A program made the translations under genes and the position numbers. From a virus, in IMG/VR virus record IMGVR_UViG_3300006033_000079, positions 1-31,760 of that record: DNA of 31,760 bases; one strand, written 5' to 3'. Every line of letters begins with the position of its first letter. Within the stretch, counting starts at the first letter, position 1. Below, one piece after another: positions 1 to 7,380 of the stretch. The notes beneath the pieces are model-generated. The model searched no databases. It saw only the letters and a list, made by a program, of their open reading frames with translations, and was not told the DNA's origin.

Positions 1-36
1 GGGTCGGCCATCAGTGATGGGGGCACTGGCCGACCC
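1..36 (-). terminator. Hairpin after the leftward gene, probable terminator
   Basis: Bases 1-10 (GGGTCGGCCA) are perfectly complementary to 27-36 (TGGCCGACCC), giving a 10-bp GC-rich stem with a 16-base loop. It lies a few bases beyond the stop of the leftward gene ending at 44, where a rho-independent terminator would be expected. Any T-tract on the minus strand would fall outside the window, so terminator function is inferred from stem and position only. Confidence 0.5.
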
Positions 37-43
37 GTCCGAG

Positions 44-772
44 TTAACCGATCATCGAAAAGAACATGTCCCATTTGTCGGCATGGTCTTTCAGATCCTT
101 GAATGCCGCGACACCGACGACACCGGCCATCTCATTCAGTTCCGCATAGGTCTTGCCGTGTTTGGCGACCGCCGCGACGAAGGACGCGAAGTCGGCAAAC
201 TGCCCCCCGCTCGTCTGGGCTTCACCAGCGACCGGCGCACTTGCCGCAGGCGCGGGATCCGAAGGCGTTTCCTCCGTGGGGGCAGGCGGCGCCGGAACCT
301 GCTCGTCGTTTCCCTCCGGTTCGTCCGCGGGGGGCGGCGGGGGCGCGTCGTCCTGCTCGTCATCGCCCGCTGCGGTCAGTTCGGCCATGACGCTCGTGAA
401 CAGTTCGTCCGACACGCCGCGCCGTTTGCGCCATGAACCGTCGGCAACGGTCGCTTTGCTCTCGCTATGAATGCGGGCATCCCACGGCGTGCCTTTCGAG
501 TCGACGGCGGGCGGCTCGGGGGCGTCGGTCTGATCGTCTGCCGGAGCGCCTTCGTCCTGATCGTCGCTGGCGGCAACCCCGAGCGGCGGACCACGGCGGC
601 CCTGATTGACTTCGGCATGTTCGGCAACGCGACGGCTTTCGTCGGTCACGTCGATATCGACGACAAAGTGCGTGCCGCCAGACGGCAGTCGGCCGCCGAG
701 CGATGCGAGCAGCGCGATCAGTGCCGTCAGTTCGTCCGCGGACGACTCGGCCGTGTTGAGCGTGATTTGCAT
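44..772 (-). CDS. Acidic phage protein with a PWDARIH motif, function unknown
   Basis: A 242-residue leftward gene. The middle carries a motif typical of a phage protein family of unknown role: G-x-PWDARIH, then DGSWRKRRGV (about residues 94-120). It is followed by a long Asp/Glu/Pro/Ala-rich low-complexity linker (about 135-188) and a short helical C-terminus (about 190-242). In other phages as I recall, proteins with this motif sit near recombination or replication genes; here it is divergent from the early operon. The ATG at 772 follows GAGAGG, a plausible ribosome site, and a TTGACC/TAGGTA promoter lies just upstream. The linker suggests two folded segments joined flexibly. No enzymatic motif was seen, so no function is assigned. 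Confidence 0.8.
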   Translation of the reverse strand: MQITLNTAESSADELTALIALLASLGGRLPSGGTHFVVDIDVTDESRRVAEHAEVNQGRRGPPLGVAASDDQDEGAPADDQTDAPEPPAVDSKGTPWDARIHSESKATVADGSWRKRRGVSDELFTSVMAELTAAGDDEQDDAPPPPPADEPEGNDEQVPAPPAPTEETPSDPAPAASAPVAGEAQTSGGQFADFASFVAAVAKHGKTYAELNEMAGVVGVAAFKDLKDHADKWDMFFSMIG

Positions 773-794
773 AATTAAAAGCCTCTCTGTGGTG

Positions 795-823
795 TTGACG
801 ACCTGCTACCTAACGGCTAGTGA
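795..823 (+). promoter_or_regulatory. Rightward early promoter P1
   Basis: TTGACG (795-800) is separated by 17 bases from TAGTGA (818-823). The arrangement matches the other phage promoters in this window (TTGAC[C/G], 17 bases, then TA). It would drive the operon starting at 858, with a transcript start near 830. It overlaps the leftward promoter at 807-835. Confidence 0.6.
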
Positions 824-835
824 CGGGTTGGTCAA
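807..835 (-). promoter_or_regulatory. Leftward promoter and operator-like palindrome
   Basis: On the minus strand TTGACC (835-830) is followed after 17 bases by TAGGTA (812-807), facing the gene that starts at 772. The -35 is half of the imperfect palindrome GTGAC-GGGTTG-GTCAA (plus strand 820-835), one base off the TTGAC-N6-GTCAA element found at five other sites. The two divergent promoters interleave here, so one bound protein could switch between them. Confidence 0.6.
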
Positions 836-857
836 TACCGCAGGGAGAAAATTCGTC

Positions 858-1340
858 ATGCCCCGAAAGCACGTATATCGCGTCGGCGATACGATTCGGA
901 TCGTCCAACCGCTATTTGTCGAACGGGTCGGCTATCCGAAAGTTTGGACGTCCTATTTCGAAAAATATAAGACCCATCCGAAACTGATCGAAGCGATGGA
1001 ACTGCTCGACTTGCCAAACCCCGGCGGTCGCGCCCAACGTGAATTTGCCGAGGGCGCGGCCCGTGCGGCTAATCGACTCGCTGGGTTTGGCGGACGTGAA
1101 CGCGCGATCCATCATTTTACTTATGACGGCTATGACTACCGCGGCGAGGTATGCGAGGTTCTGGCCAAGCGAGTGGTCCGTACCGGCACGTACTACCCCC
1201 CGAGCGGCGGCAAGACGTGGACCGATTACGGGTACGAATATGATTATGAAAATGGCGGTCTGGACGATGCGAAAAGCCATGTCCTGCTTTGCACGCGGTT
1301 CGGCGAGATCGAGGCGTGCAACGTGGAGCCGGCCGAATGA
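858..1340 (+). CDS. Phage protein of unknown function
   Basis: A 160-residue protein, first gene of the rightward early operon. The ATG at 858 is preceded by AGGGAG and follows the P1 promoter. The protein opens with a basic, KOW/SH3-like stretch (YRVGDTIRI..P.F..RVGYP). A later segment (HHFTYDGYDYRGEVCEVLAKRVVRTGTYYPP) resembles a small beta barrel. The C-terminus is acidic. No catalytic motif is visible. Its stop overlaps the next start (ATGA at 1337), so the two are probably translationally coupled. The SH3-like reading is inference from sequence character only. Confidence 0.8.
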   Translation: MPRKHVYRVGDTIRIVQPLFVERVGYPKVWTSYFEKYKTHPKLIEAMELLDLPNPGGRAQREFAEGAARAANRLAGFGGRERAIHHFTYDGYDYRGEVCEVLAKRVVRTGTYYPPSGGKTWTDYGYEYDYENGGLDDAKSHVLLCTRFGEIEACNVEPAE

Positions 1341-1690
1341 CCATCAAACGAACCTTCCATCACGATTGGGCGCCCGGTTCCCGCCGCCGCGAATATGACG
1401 GCTGGGCGATCAGCGCCGACAGTCCCTTTACGGTCTTCAAGGACCAGTCGGACGGTCGGTGGACGGTCGGTCACGATCGGTCGGGGCTCGCCGTCAATAA
1501 GCTGATCCCGCCGAAGCTCATGCGGTCAAAATTGCGGCTGCTCATGTGGCTGGAAGACATGGCGCGCGACTTGCCGCTCGAGGTCGCCATGCTCGGTCTG
1601 GTCGAGTCGTCGGGGATGCTGTTCGGCGACGAGTTCCACGAATACGCGCAGTCTTTGCTGGACTGGTCGGGGCGGTACGAGTGCATATGA
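1337..1690 (+). CDS. Phage protein of unknown function
   Basis: A 117-residue protein linked by ATGA overlaps to the gene before (1337) and to the methyltransferase after it (1687). The N-terminal half is rich in aromatic and charged residues (HHDWAPGSRRREYDGWAISADSPFTVFKD), the C-terminal half is helical and acidic. No known motif was recognised. The position inside a tightly packed operon argues that it is a real gene. Confidence 0.75.
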   Translation: MTIKRTFHHDWAPGSRRREYDGWAISADSPFTVFKDQSDGRWTVGHDRSGLAVNKLIPPKLMRSKLRLLMWLEDMARDLPLEVAMLGLVESSGMLFGDEFHEYAQSLLDWSGRYECI

Positions 1691-2598
1691 CCAGTCACGA
1701 CATACACGTCATGGATTGCCGACTCGCAATGTCCATGCTGATCGAACCGAAGTCCGTCCATACGGTCGTCACGTCCCCGCCATATTTCGGGCTGCGCGAT
1801 TATGGCCATGACGGGCAGATCGGACTCGAGCCGACTCCGGAGGAATTTGTCGCCGCATTGGTCGAAGTGTTTCGCGAGGTTCGGCGCGTGCTGCGCGATG
1901 ACGGCACGGTCTGGCTAAACTTGGGGGATTCGTACGCGACTCAAGGGGGCGACCGTAAAAACCATCAAAATCAAACCGGTTTTGGCGGCGGGAAAAAGAC
2001 CCAAATCGAAGCGAACGTGGCGCGACGGACTAAAGATATCGCGGCCAAGCAACTTATGGGCATCCCGTGGCGGGTCGCCTTCGCGCTCCAGGCGGACGGC
2101 TGGTATTTGCGGCAGGATATTATCTGGCACAAACCGAACCCGATGCCCGAGTCGGTCAGGGATCGCTGCACAAAGGCGCACGAATATATTTTCATGCTGT
2201 CGAAGTCACAGCGCTATTATTTTGACGCAGATTCCATTGCCGAACCTGTTGCGGCCGACAGCATCGCCCGAAATAGGCGTCATAAAACTATCGGTCGAGT
2301 TCCCGACCGTGCCGATGCGGGCGGTTTCTGCGGCACCCCCAAGGACACGCGCAACAAACGATCGGTCTGGACCGTCACGGCCAAGCCGTTCAAAGGCAAG
2401 CATTTCGCAACGTTCCCGCCCGATCTGATCGAGCCTTGCGTGTTGGCAGGCTGTCCCGAGGGCGGCACGGTTTTGGATCCGTTCGGCGGCGCCGGGACGA
2501 CCGGACTTGTCGCCAAGCGGACGGGCCGCAACAGCATACTATGCGAACTGAACGCCGAGTATGCGGCCATGGCGCGCGCTCGGATCGATGCGGCATGA
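1687..2598 (+). CDS. DNA methyltransferase, beta class (TSPPY)
   Basis: A 303-residue site-specific amino-methyltransferase of the N6-adenine/N4-cytosine family. The catalytic motif IV, TSPPY, is at residues 29-33, and the AdoMet-binding motif, DPFGGAGTTG, at 264-273. Motif IV preceding motif I is the beta-class order. Between them are NLGDSYA and IIWHKPNPMP, typical of the family; the target-recognition region is probably about 85-240. An S-P-P-Y motif is common in N4-cytosine enzymes but also occurs in adenine enzymes, so the modified base is open. No cognate restriction enzyme is adjacent, so protection of phage DNA against host restriction is the likely role. The ATG at 1687 overlaps the previous stop. 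Confidence 0.93.
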   Translation: MTSHDIHVMDCRLAMSMLIEPKSVHTVVTSPPYFGLRDYGHDGQIGLEPTPEEFVAALVEVFREVRRVLRDDGTVWLNLGDSYATQGGDRKNHQNQTGFGGGKKTQIEANVARRTKDIAAKQLMGIPWRVAFALQADGWYLRQDIIWHKPNPMPESVRDRCTKAHEYIFMLSKSQRYYFDADSIAEPVAADSIARNRRHKTIGRVPDRADAGGFCGTPKDTRNKRSVWTVTAKPFKGKHFATFPPDLIEPCVLAGCPEGGTVLDPFGGAGTTGLVAKRTGRNSILCELNAEYAAMARARIDAA

Positions 2599-4358
2599 TC
2601 CTCCGCCCGTACCAACAAGACATTACGAGCGAAGTCCGCCTATGGTGGCAACTCGGACACCCTGTCGTCTGCGTCCAGCTGTCGACCGGCGGCGGCAAGA
2701 CCCCGATCCTGGCCGACCTGATCAACGGTCACGGTGGGTTCGTCTGCGCGGTCGCGCATAGAGACAAGCTATGCGAACAGATTAGTTTGACGCTCGCCCG
2801 CGCGGGCATTCGGCACGACCTGATCTGCAGCGACAAGACCAAGCGCCTCATAGCGAAGAAACACGTCCGCAAGCTCGGTCAGTGCTTTTACGTCCCCGGC
2901 GCCCGTTGCCGGGTCGCCTCGATCGACACGCTGGTCCGCGCCAAAGGTATCGACAAATGGGCCGCACAGGTCACCCTATGGGTTGTCGACGAGGCGCACC
3001 ATCTGCTCCGCGCGAACAAGTGGGGCCGCGGGCTCGAGCATTTTACCCATCCCCAATGTCATGGCCTGATGCTGACCGCTACGCCTGGACGGCCCGATCG
3101 GAAAGGACTCGGCCGGCACCGCAAGGGCTGCAATGGCGGCCCGTGCGAGGGGTGCGGCGATGGGCTGGCCGACGCGCTGGTTATCGGTCCGCCTATGCGC
3201 TGGCTGATCGACGAGGGCTATCTGTGCGACTATGACGTGGTTTGCCCGCCGACCGACCTTGTGGCGGCCGAAGCGCCGCGCGGGTCCGATGGTGACCTGA
3301 CGCGCGATCAGGTCCGCGAGGCCGAACGCGCCAGCCATATCGTCGGCGACATTCCGTCCCACTATCTCGAATGGGCGAAGGGTCTGTCGGGCGTTACGTT
3401 CGTCGGGTCGATCGAGACGGCAACGGACGTCGTGCGGTCGTTCAGGGAGCGGGGCGTACCGGCGGAACTGATAACCGGCGATACCGACCCGACCGTTCGC
3501 GACCATATTTTTGAGAAAGCCGAAAGCGGCGAGATCCTGCAAATTGTGGCGGTCGATGTGATCAGCGAAGGCGTGGACATTCCCGCCCTGCAAGTCGGTT
3601 CGTTCGGGCGGTTGACCTGCTCGCATATCGTCTGGCTGCAGCAGCTGGGTCGTTTATTGCGGCCGATATATGCGCCGGGGTTCGATCTGGCGACTCGTAT
3701 GGGCCGACTGGCCGCTATTGCCGCGAGCAAGAAACCGAAGGCGCTATTAATCGACCATATCGGCGGGTTCTGCAATCCTTCGCTCGGGCCGCCGGACAAG
3801 CCCCGTAGCTGGTCGCTCGAGCCGGGCGAGTCGCGCCAGGCGGCGGCCGATCCGGACGACATACCGAACCGCGTATGCCTCAATCCCGACCCGTTACCGA
3901 GCGGCCGGCGGTGCTTCGCGCCCTATCCGCGCACAATGCGGCGGTGCCCGAAGTGCGGCTGGCACCCCGAACCGGTCAGTCGGGCCGCTCCCGAGCATGT
4001 TGACGGCGACCTGCAATTGATGGACCCCGACGCGCTGGCAATCCTGCAGGGGCGGGTCATCCCGACGGATATGGACCGGACGACGCACGACGCGCAGCAA
4101 CTGGCCAAGGGAGCGCGGCCCGAATGGCTCGGGCGCCACTGGCGGAATTATGAGGCGACCAGTGCGGCACAATTGGCGCTGCGCGATTCGATGGATCGTT
4201 GGGCGGGCCGACTGCACGCTGCCGGACGGGCGGACTATGAAATTCAACGGCTGTTCTATCTGAAATATGACGTGGACGTCGTGAGCGCGCAGGCCCTGAA
4301 TGCGGCTGACGCGACGGCTCTTAAATTGCGTATTGACGGTTCGGTCAATGGTCGCTAG
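2595..4358 (+). CDS. SF2 DEAD/DEAH-box DNA helicase
   Basis: A 587-residue superfamily 2 helicase. Visible motifs: Q-like RPYQQ (4-8), Walker A STGGGKT (30-36), DEAH (132-135), motif III TATP (161-164), motif VI QQLGRLLRP (349-357). Two cysteine clusters stand out: C179/C184/C187 just after motif III, and C440/C451/C454 near the C-terminus (CPKCGWH), both possible zinc sites. The family includes phage UvsW-like and type III restriction-type helicases acting in recombination-dependent replication and branch migration. It starts inside the methyltransferase stop (ATGA at 2595). Its last codons are also the palindromic promoter at 4333-4361, and its TAG stop begins that promoter's -10. Confidence 0.93.
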   Translation: MILRPYQQDITSEVRLWWQLGHPVVCVQLSTGGGKTPILADLINGHGGFVCAVAHRDKLCEQISLTLARAGIRHDLICSDKTKRLIAKKHVRKLGQCFYVPGARCRVASIDTLVRAKGIDKWAAQVTLWVVDEAHHLLRANKWGRGLEHFTHPQCHGLMLTATPGRPDRKGLGRHRKGCNGGPCEGCGDGLADALVIGPPMRWLIDEGYLCDYDVVCPPTDLVAAEAPRGSDGDLTRDQVREAERASHIVGDIPSHYLEWAKGLSGVTFVGSIETATDVVRSFRERGVPAELITGDTDPTVRDHIFEKAESGEILQIVAVDVISEGVDIPALQVGSFGRLTCSHIVWLQQLGRLLRPIYAPGFDLATRMGRLAAIAASKKPKALLIDHIGGFCNPSLGPPDKPRSWSLEPGESRQAAADPDDIPNRVCLNPDPLPSGRRCFAPYPRTMRRCPKCGWHPEPVSRAAPEHVDGDLQLMDPDALAILQGRVIPTDMDRTTHDAQQLAKGARPEWLGRHWRNYEATSAAQLALRDSMDRWAGRLHAAGRADYEIQRLFYLKYDVDVVSAQALNAADATALKLRIDGSVNGR

Positions 4359-4361
4359 GGC
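4333..4361 (+). promoter_or_regulatory. Palindromic promoter P2 (TTGAC-N6-GTCAA)
   Basis: TTGACG (4333-4338), 17-base spacer, TAGGGC (4356-4361). The -35 forms the left half of the perfect inverted repeat ATTGAC-GGTTCG-GTCAAT (4332-4349). The element lies in the last codons of the helicase gene (V-N-G-R-stop), and the stop TAG begins the -10. It would drive the genes from 4385 on. It closely matches the element at 6978-7007. Confidence 0.65.
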
Positions 4362-4384
4362 TGATCGTATTAGGAGAGTGAGCG

Positions 4385-4639
4385 ATGAAAAAATCTGTTG
4401 TTCGAACCGTCTCGTTTAACGACGTGACTCCGGAAGAATTGGCGTTTTTGTTCTGCGATATGTGCGGGGACGAACAGGCCGCTTTTTTCGATGCAGTCGG
4501 TGCGATAGCTGCAACGTGGCCGGGCGCCGGTATGTGCCAGCAAGCGGGCGATATTGCCCTGCATCTTAGCAGTCAGGGTCGTTCGGTCATTGAACGACTG
4601 GCCGACCATGCAGGGCTTATCCCCGAGGTGTCGGCATGA
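4385..4639 (+). CDS. Small phage protein of unknown function
   Basis: An 84-residue, mostly helical protein with a strong ribosome site (AGGAGAGTG) before the ATG at 4385, first in the operon driven from P2. The sequence begins with a basic MKKSVVR, followed by FNDVTPEELAFLFCDMCGDEQAAFFDAVGAIAATWPG. The pattern (E-E-x-A, M-C-G-D-E-Q-A-x-F-F) recalls small phage proteins of unknown role found near replication genes. Its stop overlaps the next start at 4636. Confidence 0.8.
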   Translation: MKKSVVRTVSFNDVTPEELAFLFCDMCGDEQAAFFDAVGAIAATWPGAGMCQQAGDIALHLSSQGRSVIERLADHAGLIPEVSA

Positions 4640-4836
4640 GCCGCGAATTTATGGTCCTGATCGTCCCCGAGCCTTCGGAATTGATGATCGACGTGGAGGA
4701 CTCGCCCGCCCGGATTTTCATGCGGTTTACCGAACAGCCCAGCGACGACTTTCTGGGTCGACTGGCCGACGAAAATCCCGGTCACCGCATTTACTGCCTG
4801 ATGGGTGCGTCCTCTTGGTACTCGGGGCGGACATGA
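4636..4836 (+). CDS. Small phage protein of unknown function
   Basis: A 66-residue protein coupled to both neighbours by ATGA overlaps (4636 and 4833). It is predicted to be mixed alpha/beta with an acidic N-terminal half (REFMVLIVPEPSELMIDVEDS). No motif was recognised. Support comes from the tight operon context. Confidence 0.65.
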   Translation: MSREFMVLIVPEPSELMIDVEDSPARIFMRFTEQPSDDFLGRLADENPGHRIYCLMGASSWYSGRT

Positions 4837-5057
4837 TGAAAGCCGCCATCAAAGACGCGTATATCGCCAAGCTCCAACAGCATTATCCGACGCTCTATCT
4901 GCCGGGTTCCCGTCCGCTCGATCTGGCCGTAATGGCCGCCGACCAAGCACTGCGCGGACAACTGGCTTTGCGGGGCGAATGTTGGTCGGCCGCCGTGACG
5001 GACGTTACGGGCCTGACGCGCTGGACGATGGCCGACCTTGCGGGATTGCCGGAATGA
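4833..5057 (+). CDS. Small phage protein of unknown function
   Basis: A 74-residue helical protein. The start at 4833 (ATGATG) overlaps the previous stop; the second ATG at 4836 is an equally good start. The central DLAVMAADQALRGQLALRGECW and the final LTRWTMADLAGLPE are amphipathic. No known domain is visible. It belongs to the 4385-7004 operon, ending in an ATGA junction at 5054. Confidence 0.65.
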   Translation: MMKAAIKDAYIAKLQQHYPTLYLPGSRPLDLAVMAADQALRGQLALRGECWSAAVTDVTGLTRWTMADLAGLPE

Positions 5058-5236
5058 CGTTCGACAAGTTCGTATGGGGGCCGCCGGGCGGGTCCTCTGG
5101 CGCACGAGTGCGGATCGACGAGTACGGCCGAATTACCCTTCGCGCTCAAAATGATTTTAGCGAGACGCTTTTGGTTCTCGATAAATCGACCGCCTTGGAC
5201 GTAGCCGAAGCCTTGATCGAAGCGGCCGAACAATGA
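5054..5236 (+). CDS. Small phage protein of unknown function
   Basis: A 60-residue protein: a glycine-rich start (WGPPGGSSGARVRIDEYGRITL) that looks like a beta hairpin, then a single helix (STALDVAEALIEAAEQ). It overlaps its neighbours by four bases on each side (5054, 5233), which supports its being translated. No family was recognised. Confidence 0.6.
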   Translation: MTFDKFVWGPPGGSSGARVRIDEYGRITLRAQNDFSETLLVLDKSTALDVAEALIEAAEQ

Positions 5237-5649
5237 GCGAGTCAGCCAATCAAAATCACATTCGCCGCGTCCAGCACGACAAGGGCGATCGGTTGTTCCG
5301 CAATAATCGTGGCGCCCTGCTCGACAAGCGCGACAAGCCCGTCCGCTTCGGTCTGGCGAACGATACGGTCGCAGAGGGCGAGCAGTTAAAGTCGGGCGAC
5401 CTGATCGGCTGGGAGACGCGGCTAATAACCCCCGATATGGTCGGCACGCATGTTGCCGTCTTCAAGTCGATCGAAGTCAAGCCGGACGGCTGGAAACCGC
5501 CGGGCGTCGGGCCTGTCAAAGACGCGCGCGGCAAGCTGACTGCCTACGGGCATTTTCTCGGTCAGAAAGCATGGGCGGACTTAGTGAACGACGAGGGCGG
5601 CGTGGCTGGCTTTATGATCGATCCGGATAGAGGGTTTGAGGACGTATGA
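5233..5649 (+). CDS. VRR-NUC-like nuclease
   Basis: A 138-residue protein with the layout of phage VRR-NUC (PD-(D/E)XK) nucleases: a basic RLFRNNRGALLD segment (20-31), then RPVRFGL-like KPVRFGL, the GDLIGW motif (55-60, usually S-D-L-I-G-W), the strand with the catalytic E-V-K (IEVK, 80-83) and a downstream Q111 before the helix Q-K-A-W-A-D-L-V, ending in GGVAGF. Such enzymes act on branched DNA, for instance Holliday-junction resolution, which fits between the helicase and methyltransferase genes. It lacks an HTH or other extra domain. Starts and ends are coupled by ATGA overlaps. The assignment is from motifs; substrate is inferred. Confidence 0.75.
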   Translation: MSESANQNHIRRVQHDKGDRLFRNNRGALLDKRDKPVRFGLANDTVAEGEQLKSGDLIGWETRLITPDMVGTHVAVFKSIEVKPDGWKPPGVGPVKDARGKLTAYGHFLGQKAWADLVNDEGGVAGFMIDPDRGFEDV

Positions 5650-7004
5650 CGACGACTTGGGAACTGCACGAAATGGACTGTCGGCTCGCTATGGGAATGC
5701 TGATGGACGCCGATAGCGTCGACAGTATCGTCTGCGACCCGCCGTACGGTCTGTCGAAGGAGCCCGACATGGCCGAGGTCTTGACGCACTGGCTGGCGGG
5801 CGACGACTATACGCACGGCGGAAACGGCTTTATGGGACGTAGCTGGGACTCGTTCGTCCCTGGTCCGTCGGTATGGCGCGAAGCCTATCGTGTTCTGAAG
5901 CCCGGCGGTCATCTGGTCGCGTTTTTCGGGACGCGCACTTACGATCTGGGCGTGTTGGCCCTGCGGCTGGCGGGGTTCGAAATTCGTGATCAGCTTGCAT
6001 GGGTTTTTGGATCGGGGTTCCCTAAGTCGCATGACGCCGCTCAGTCCATCGAAAAACTGCTGACTACCGGAAAAGCCCGCCGTCCCGATCGGGACTTAGG
6101 GGGTTTGCCGCGAAATCGTTTTTCCGGTTCCGAAGAAGGGAATTTGATCGCAAATACGGGCGGTTCCCTCCCCTTGACGACCCCCGAAGCCGCCCAATGG
6201 CAAGGATGGGGAACGGCGCTCAAACCGGCATACGAACCGATCGTCCTTGCCCGCAAGCCGCTGGTCGGGACGGTCGCGCGGAACGTTCTGTCGCATGGTA
6301 CGGGGGCGCTTAATATCGATGGGTGCCGAGTAGGGACGGAAGGCGAGGTCATTACTGCAACACGAAATATTGCCCTAGGTTCGTCTGGGTCGGGGGTATT
6401 TGGCGCAGCGACCGTACCGGGGGTTTACGAGCAGAAAGCGGGCGGAAGATGGCCCGCAAACCTAGCGCACGACGGGTCGCCGGAAGTGCTGGCGGAATTT
6501 CCGAATACCGCCGCGTCCAAGCGTGCGACCGTGACGAGCAAACCCGGAGAGGTTTACGGGGGCGGGCAAGGTCTGCCCGCCCATACCGGCGAATACGGCT
6601 ATGACGAGCCGGCGGGGAGTGCCGCGCGCTATTTTTACTGCGCCAAAGCGAGCAAGTCCGACCGTAACGAAGGGCTCGACGATCTGCCCGAGCAGCCCAG
6701 CGCCGCCAGTGAGTTTCGCCCTAACCATACCGAAGGCGCGGCGGCCGGCGAGGATGGCAATCCCTATGGTCGCTGGTCGCCCGTGCGCAACACGCATCCG
6801 ACGGTCAAACCGACGGCGCTGATGCAATGGCTCGTACGGCTGGTCACGCCGCCGGGCGGCCTCGTACTCGACCCGTTCACGGGTTCGGGCAGCACCGGCA
6901 AAGCGGCCATGCTCGAGGGCTTTTCGTTTGTCGGGTGCGAGATGGACCCGGATTATGCGAGGATTGCGCGACTGCGAATTGACCATGCCGTCAATAGCCG
7001 CTAA
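5646..7004 (+). CDS. DNA methyltransferase, beta class (DPPY), probably N6-adenine
   Basis: A 452-residue DNA amino-methyltransferase. Catalytic DPPY is at 31-34 and the AdoMet motif DPFTGSGSTG at 409-418; motif IV before motif I marks the beta class. DPPY is typical of N6-adenine enzymes. Other family features are FFGTRTYD, FGSGFPKSHD and NTHPTVKP. The 130-330 region is glycine-rich and probably carries target recognition. It is the last gene of the 4385-7004 operon and differs clearly from the 1687 enzyme, so the two probably modify different sequences. Its last codons (V-N-S-R-stop) contain the palindromic promoter at 6978-7007. Confidence 0.92.
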   Translation: MTTTWELHEMDCRLAMGMLMDADSVDSIVCDPPYGLSKEPDMAEVLTHWLAGDDYTHGGNGFMGRSWDSFVPGPSVWREAYRVLKPGGHLVAFFGTRTYDLGVLALRLAGFEIRDQLAWVFGSGFPKSHDAAQSIEKLLTTGKARRPDRDLGGLPRNRFSGSEEGNLIANTGGSLPLTTPEAAQWQGWGTALKPAYEPIVLARKPLVGTVARNVLSHGTGALNIDGCRVGTEGEVITATRNIALGSSGSGVFGAATVPGVYEQKAGGRWPANLAHDGSPEVLAEFPNTAASKRATVTSKPGEVYGGGQGLPAHTGEYGYDEPAGSAARYFYCAKASKSDRNEGLDDLPEQPSAASEFRPNHTEGAAAGEDGNPYGRWSPVRNTHPTVKPTALMQWLVRLVTPPGGLVLDPFTGSGSTGKAAMLEGFSFVGCEMDPDYARIARLRIDHAVNSR

Positions 7005-7007
7005 GTC
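6979..7007 (+). promoter_or_regulatory. Palindromic promoter P3 (TTGAC-N6-GTCAA)
   Basis: TTGACC (6979-6984), 17-base spacer, TAAGTC (7002-7007), with perfect inverted repeat ATTGAC-CATGCC-GTCAAT at 6978-6995. As in P2, the promoter is embedded in the end of the upstream gene and the stop codon (TAA) begins the -10. It would transcribe the TetR-like gene at 7033, which may therefore be self-regulated. Confidence 0.65.
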
Positions 7008-7032
7008 TGCGCGAACCAACGGAGGCCAGACC

Positions 7033-7380
7033 ATGACGATGCAACCCGATATTGACCCCCGCAATCACGAGCGGGACGCGGCGATCCTTGACGGTGCGCG
7101 CCGCCTTATCCGCAAGGAAGGACTCGATCAGTTGCGGCGGGCCAAGCTCGCCAAATACGCCGGGATCAGTCCGACCAGCGTCAATAATTTCGGACGGACC
7201 AGCCTGTCCAGCACGACGGCCAACCCTGCCGACGGCGGCTATCGCTCGCGGATCCTCAAAGTCCTGATGAAACAGGCCGTGGCCGATCGCGATATCGTCC
7301 TGATCGGCGCGGGGCTGGTCGACGGTTGTCTCTCGCCGGACGAACTGGACGGCGAGTTGCGCGCTATTATGGGGGTTTAA
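7033..7380 (+). CDS. Small TetR-like helix-turn-helix regulator
   Basis: A 115-residue protein with GGAGG before the ATG at 7033. Residues about 14-54 fit a TetR-type DNA-binding domain: D-A-A-I-L-D-G-A-R-R-L-I-R-K-E-G-L, then L-A-K-Y-A-G-I-S-P-T-S-V-N-N-F-G, with the usual A-G-I-S turn and a recognition helix ending N-N-F. Only about 60 residues follow, too few for a normal TetR ligand-binding domain, so it is a minimal phage version, possibly with constitutive binding. It lies directly downstream of a TTGAC-N6-GTCAA promoter and is the best candidate in the window for its binding protein. DNA-binding is strongly suggested; target and sign of regulation are inferred. Confidence 0.75.
   Translation: MTMQPDIDPRNHERDAAILDGARRLIRKEGLDQLRRAKLAKYAGISPTSVNNFGRTSLSSTTANPADGGYRSRILKVLMKQAVADRDIVLIGAGLVDGCLSPDELDGELRAIMGV

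Noticed and set aside
14-436. A 140-codon rightward reading frame opposite the leftward acidic gene
   Set aside because: It is Arg-rich, has no ribosome site, and is the antisense shadow of a gene with a better start, promoter and recognisable motif.
2976-3626. A 216-codon leftward reading frame inside the helicase gene
   Set aside because: It lies opposite a helicase with all expected motifs; long antisense frames are common in DNA with strong third-position GC bias.
1687-7004. A complete restriction-modification or BREX-like defence system
   Set aside because: There are two methyltransferases and a helicase, but no partner restriction subunit or BREX-type genes; the nuclease is a VRR-NUC replication/recombination type.
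6928-7032. Upstream extension of the TetR-like gene into the methyltransferase
   Set aside because: The extension would overlap the methyltransferase by about 77 bases and lie upstream of the P3 promoter, while ATG 7033 has a clear GGAGG ribosome site.
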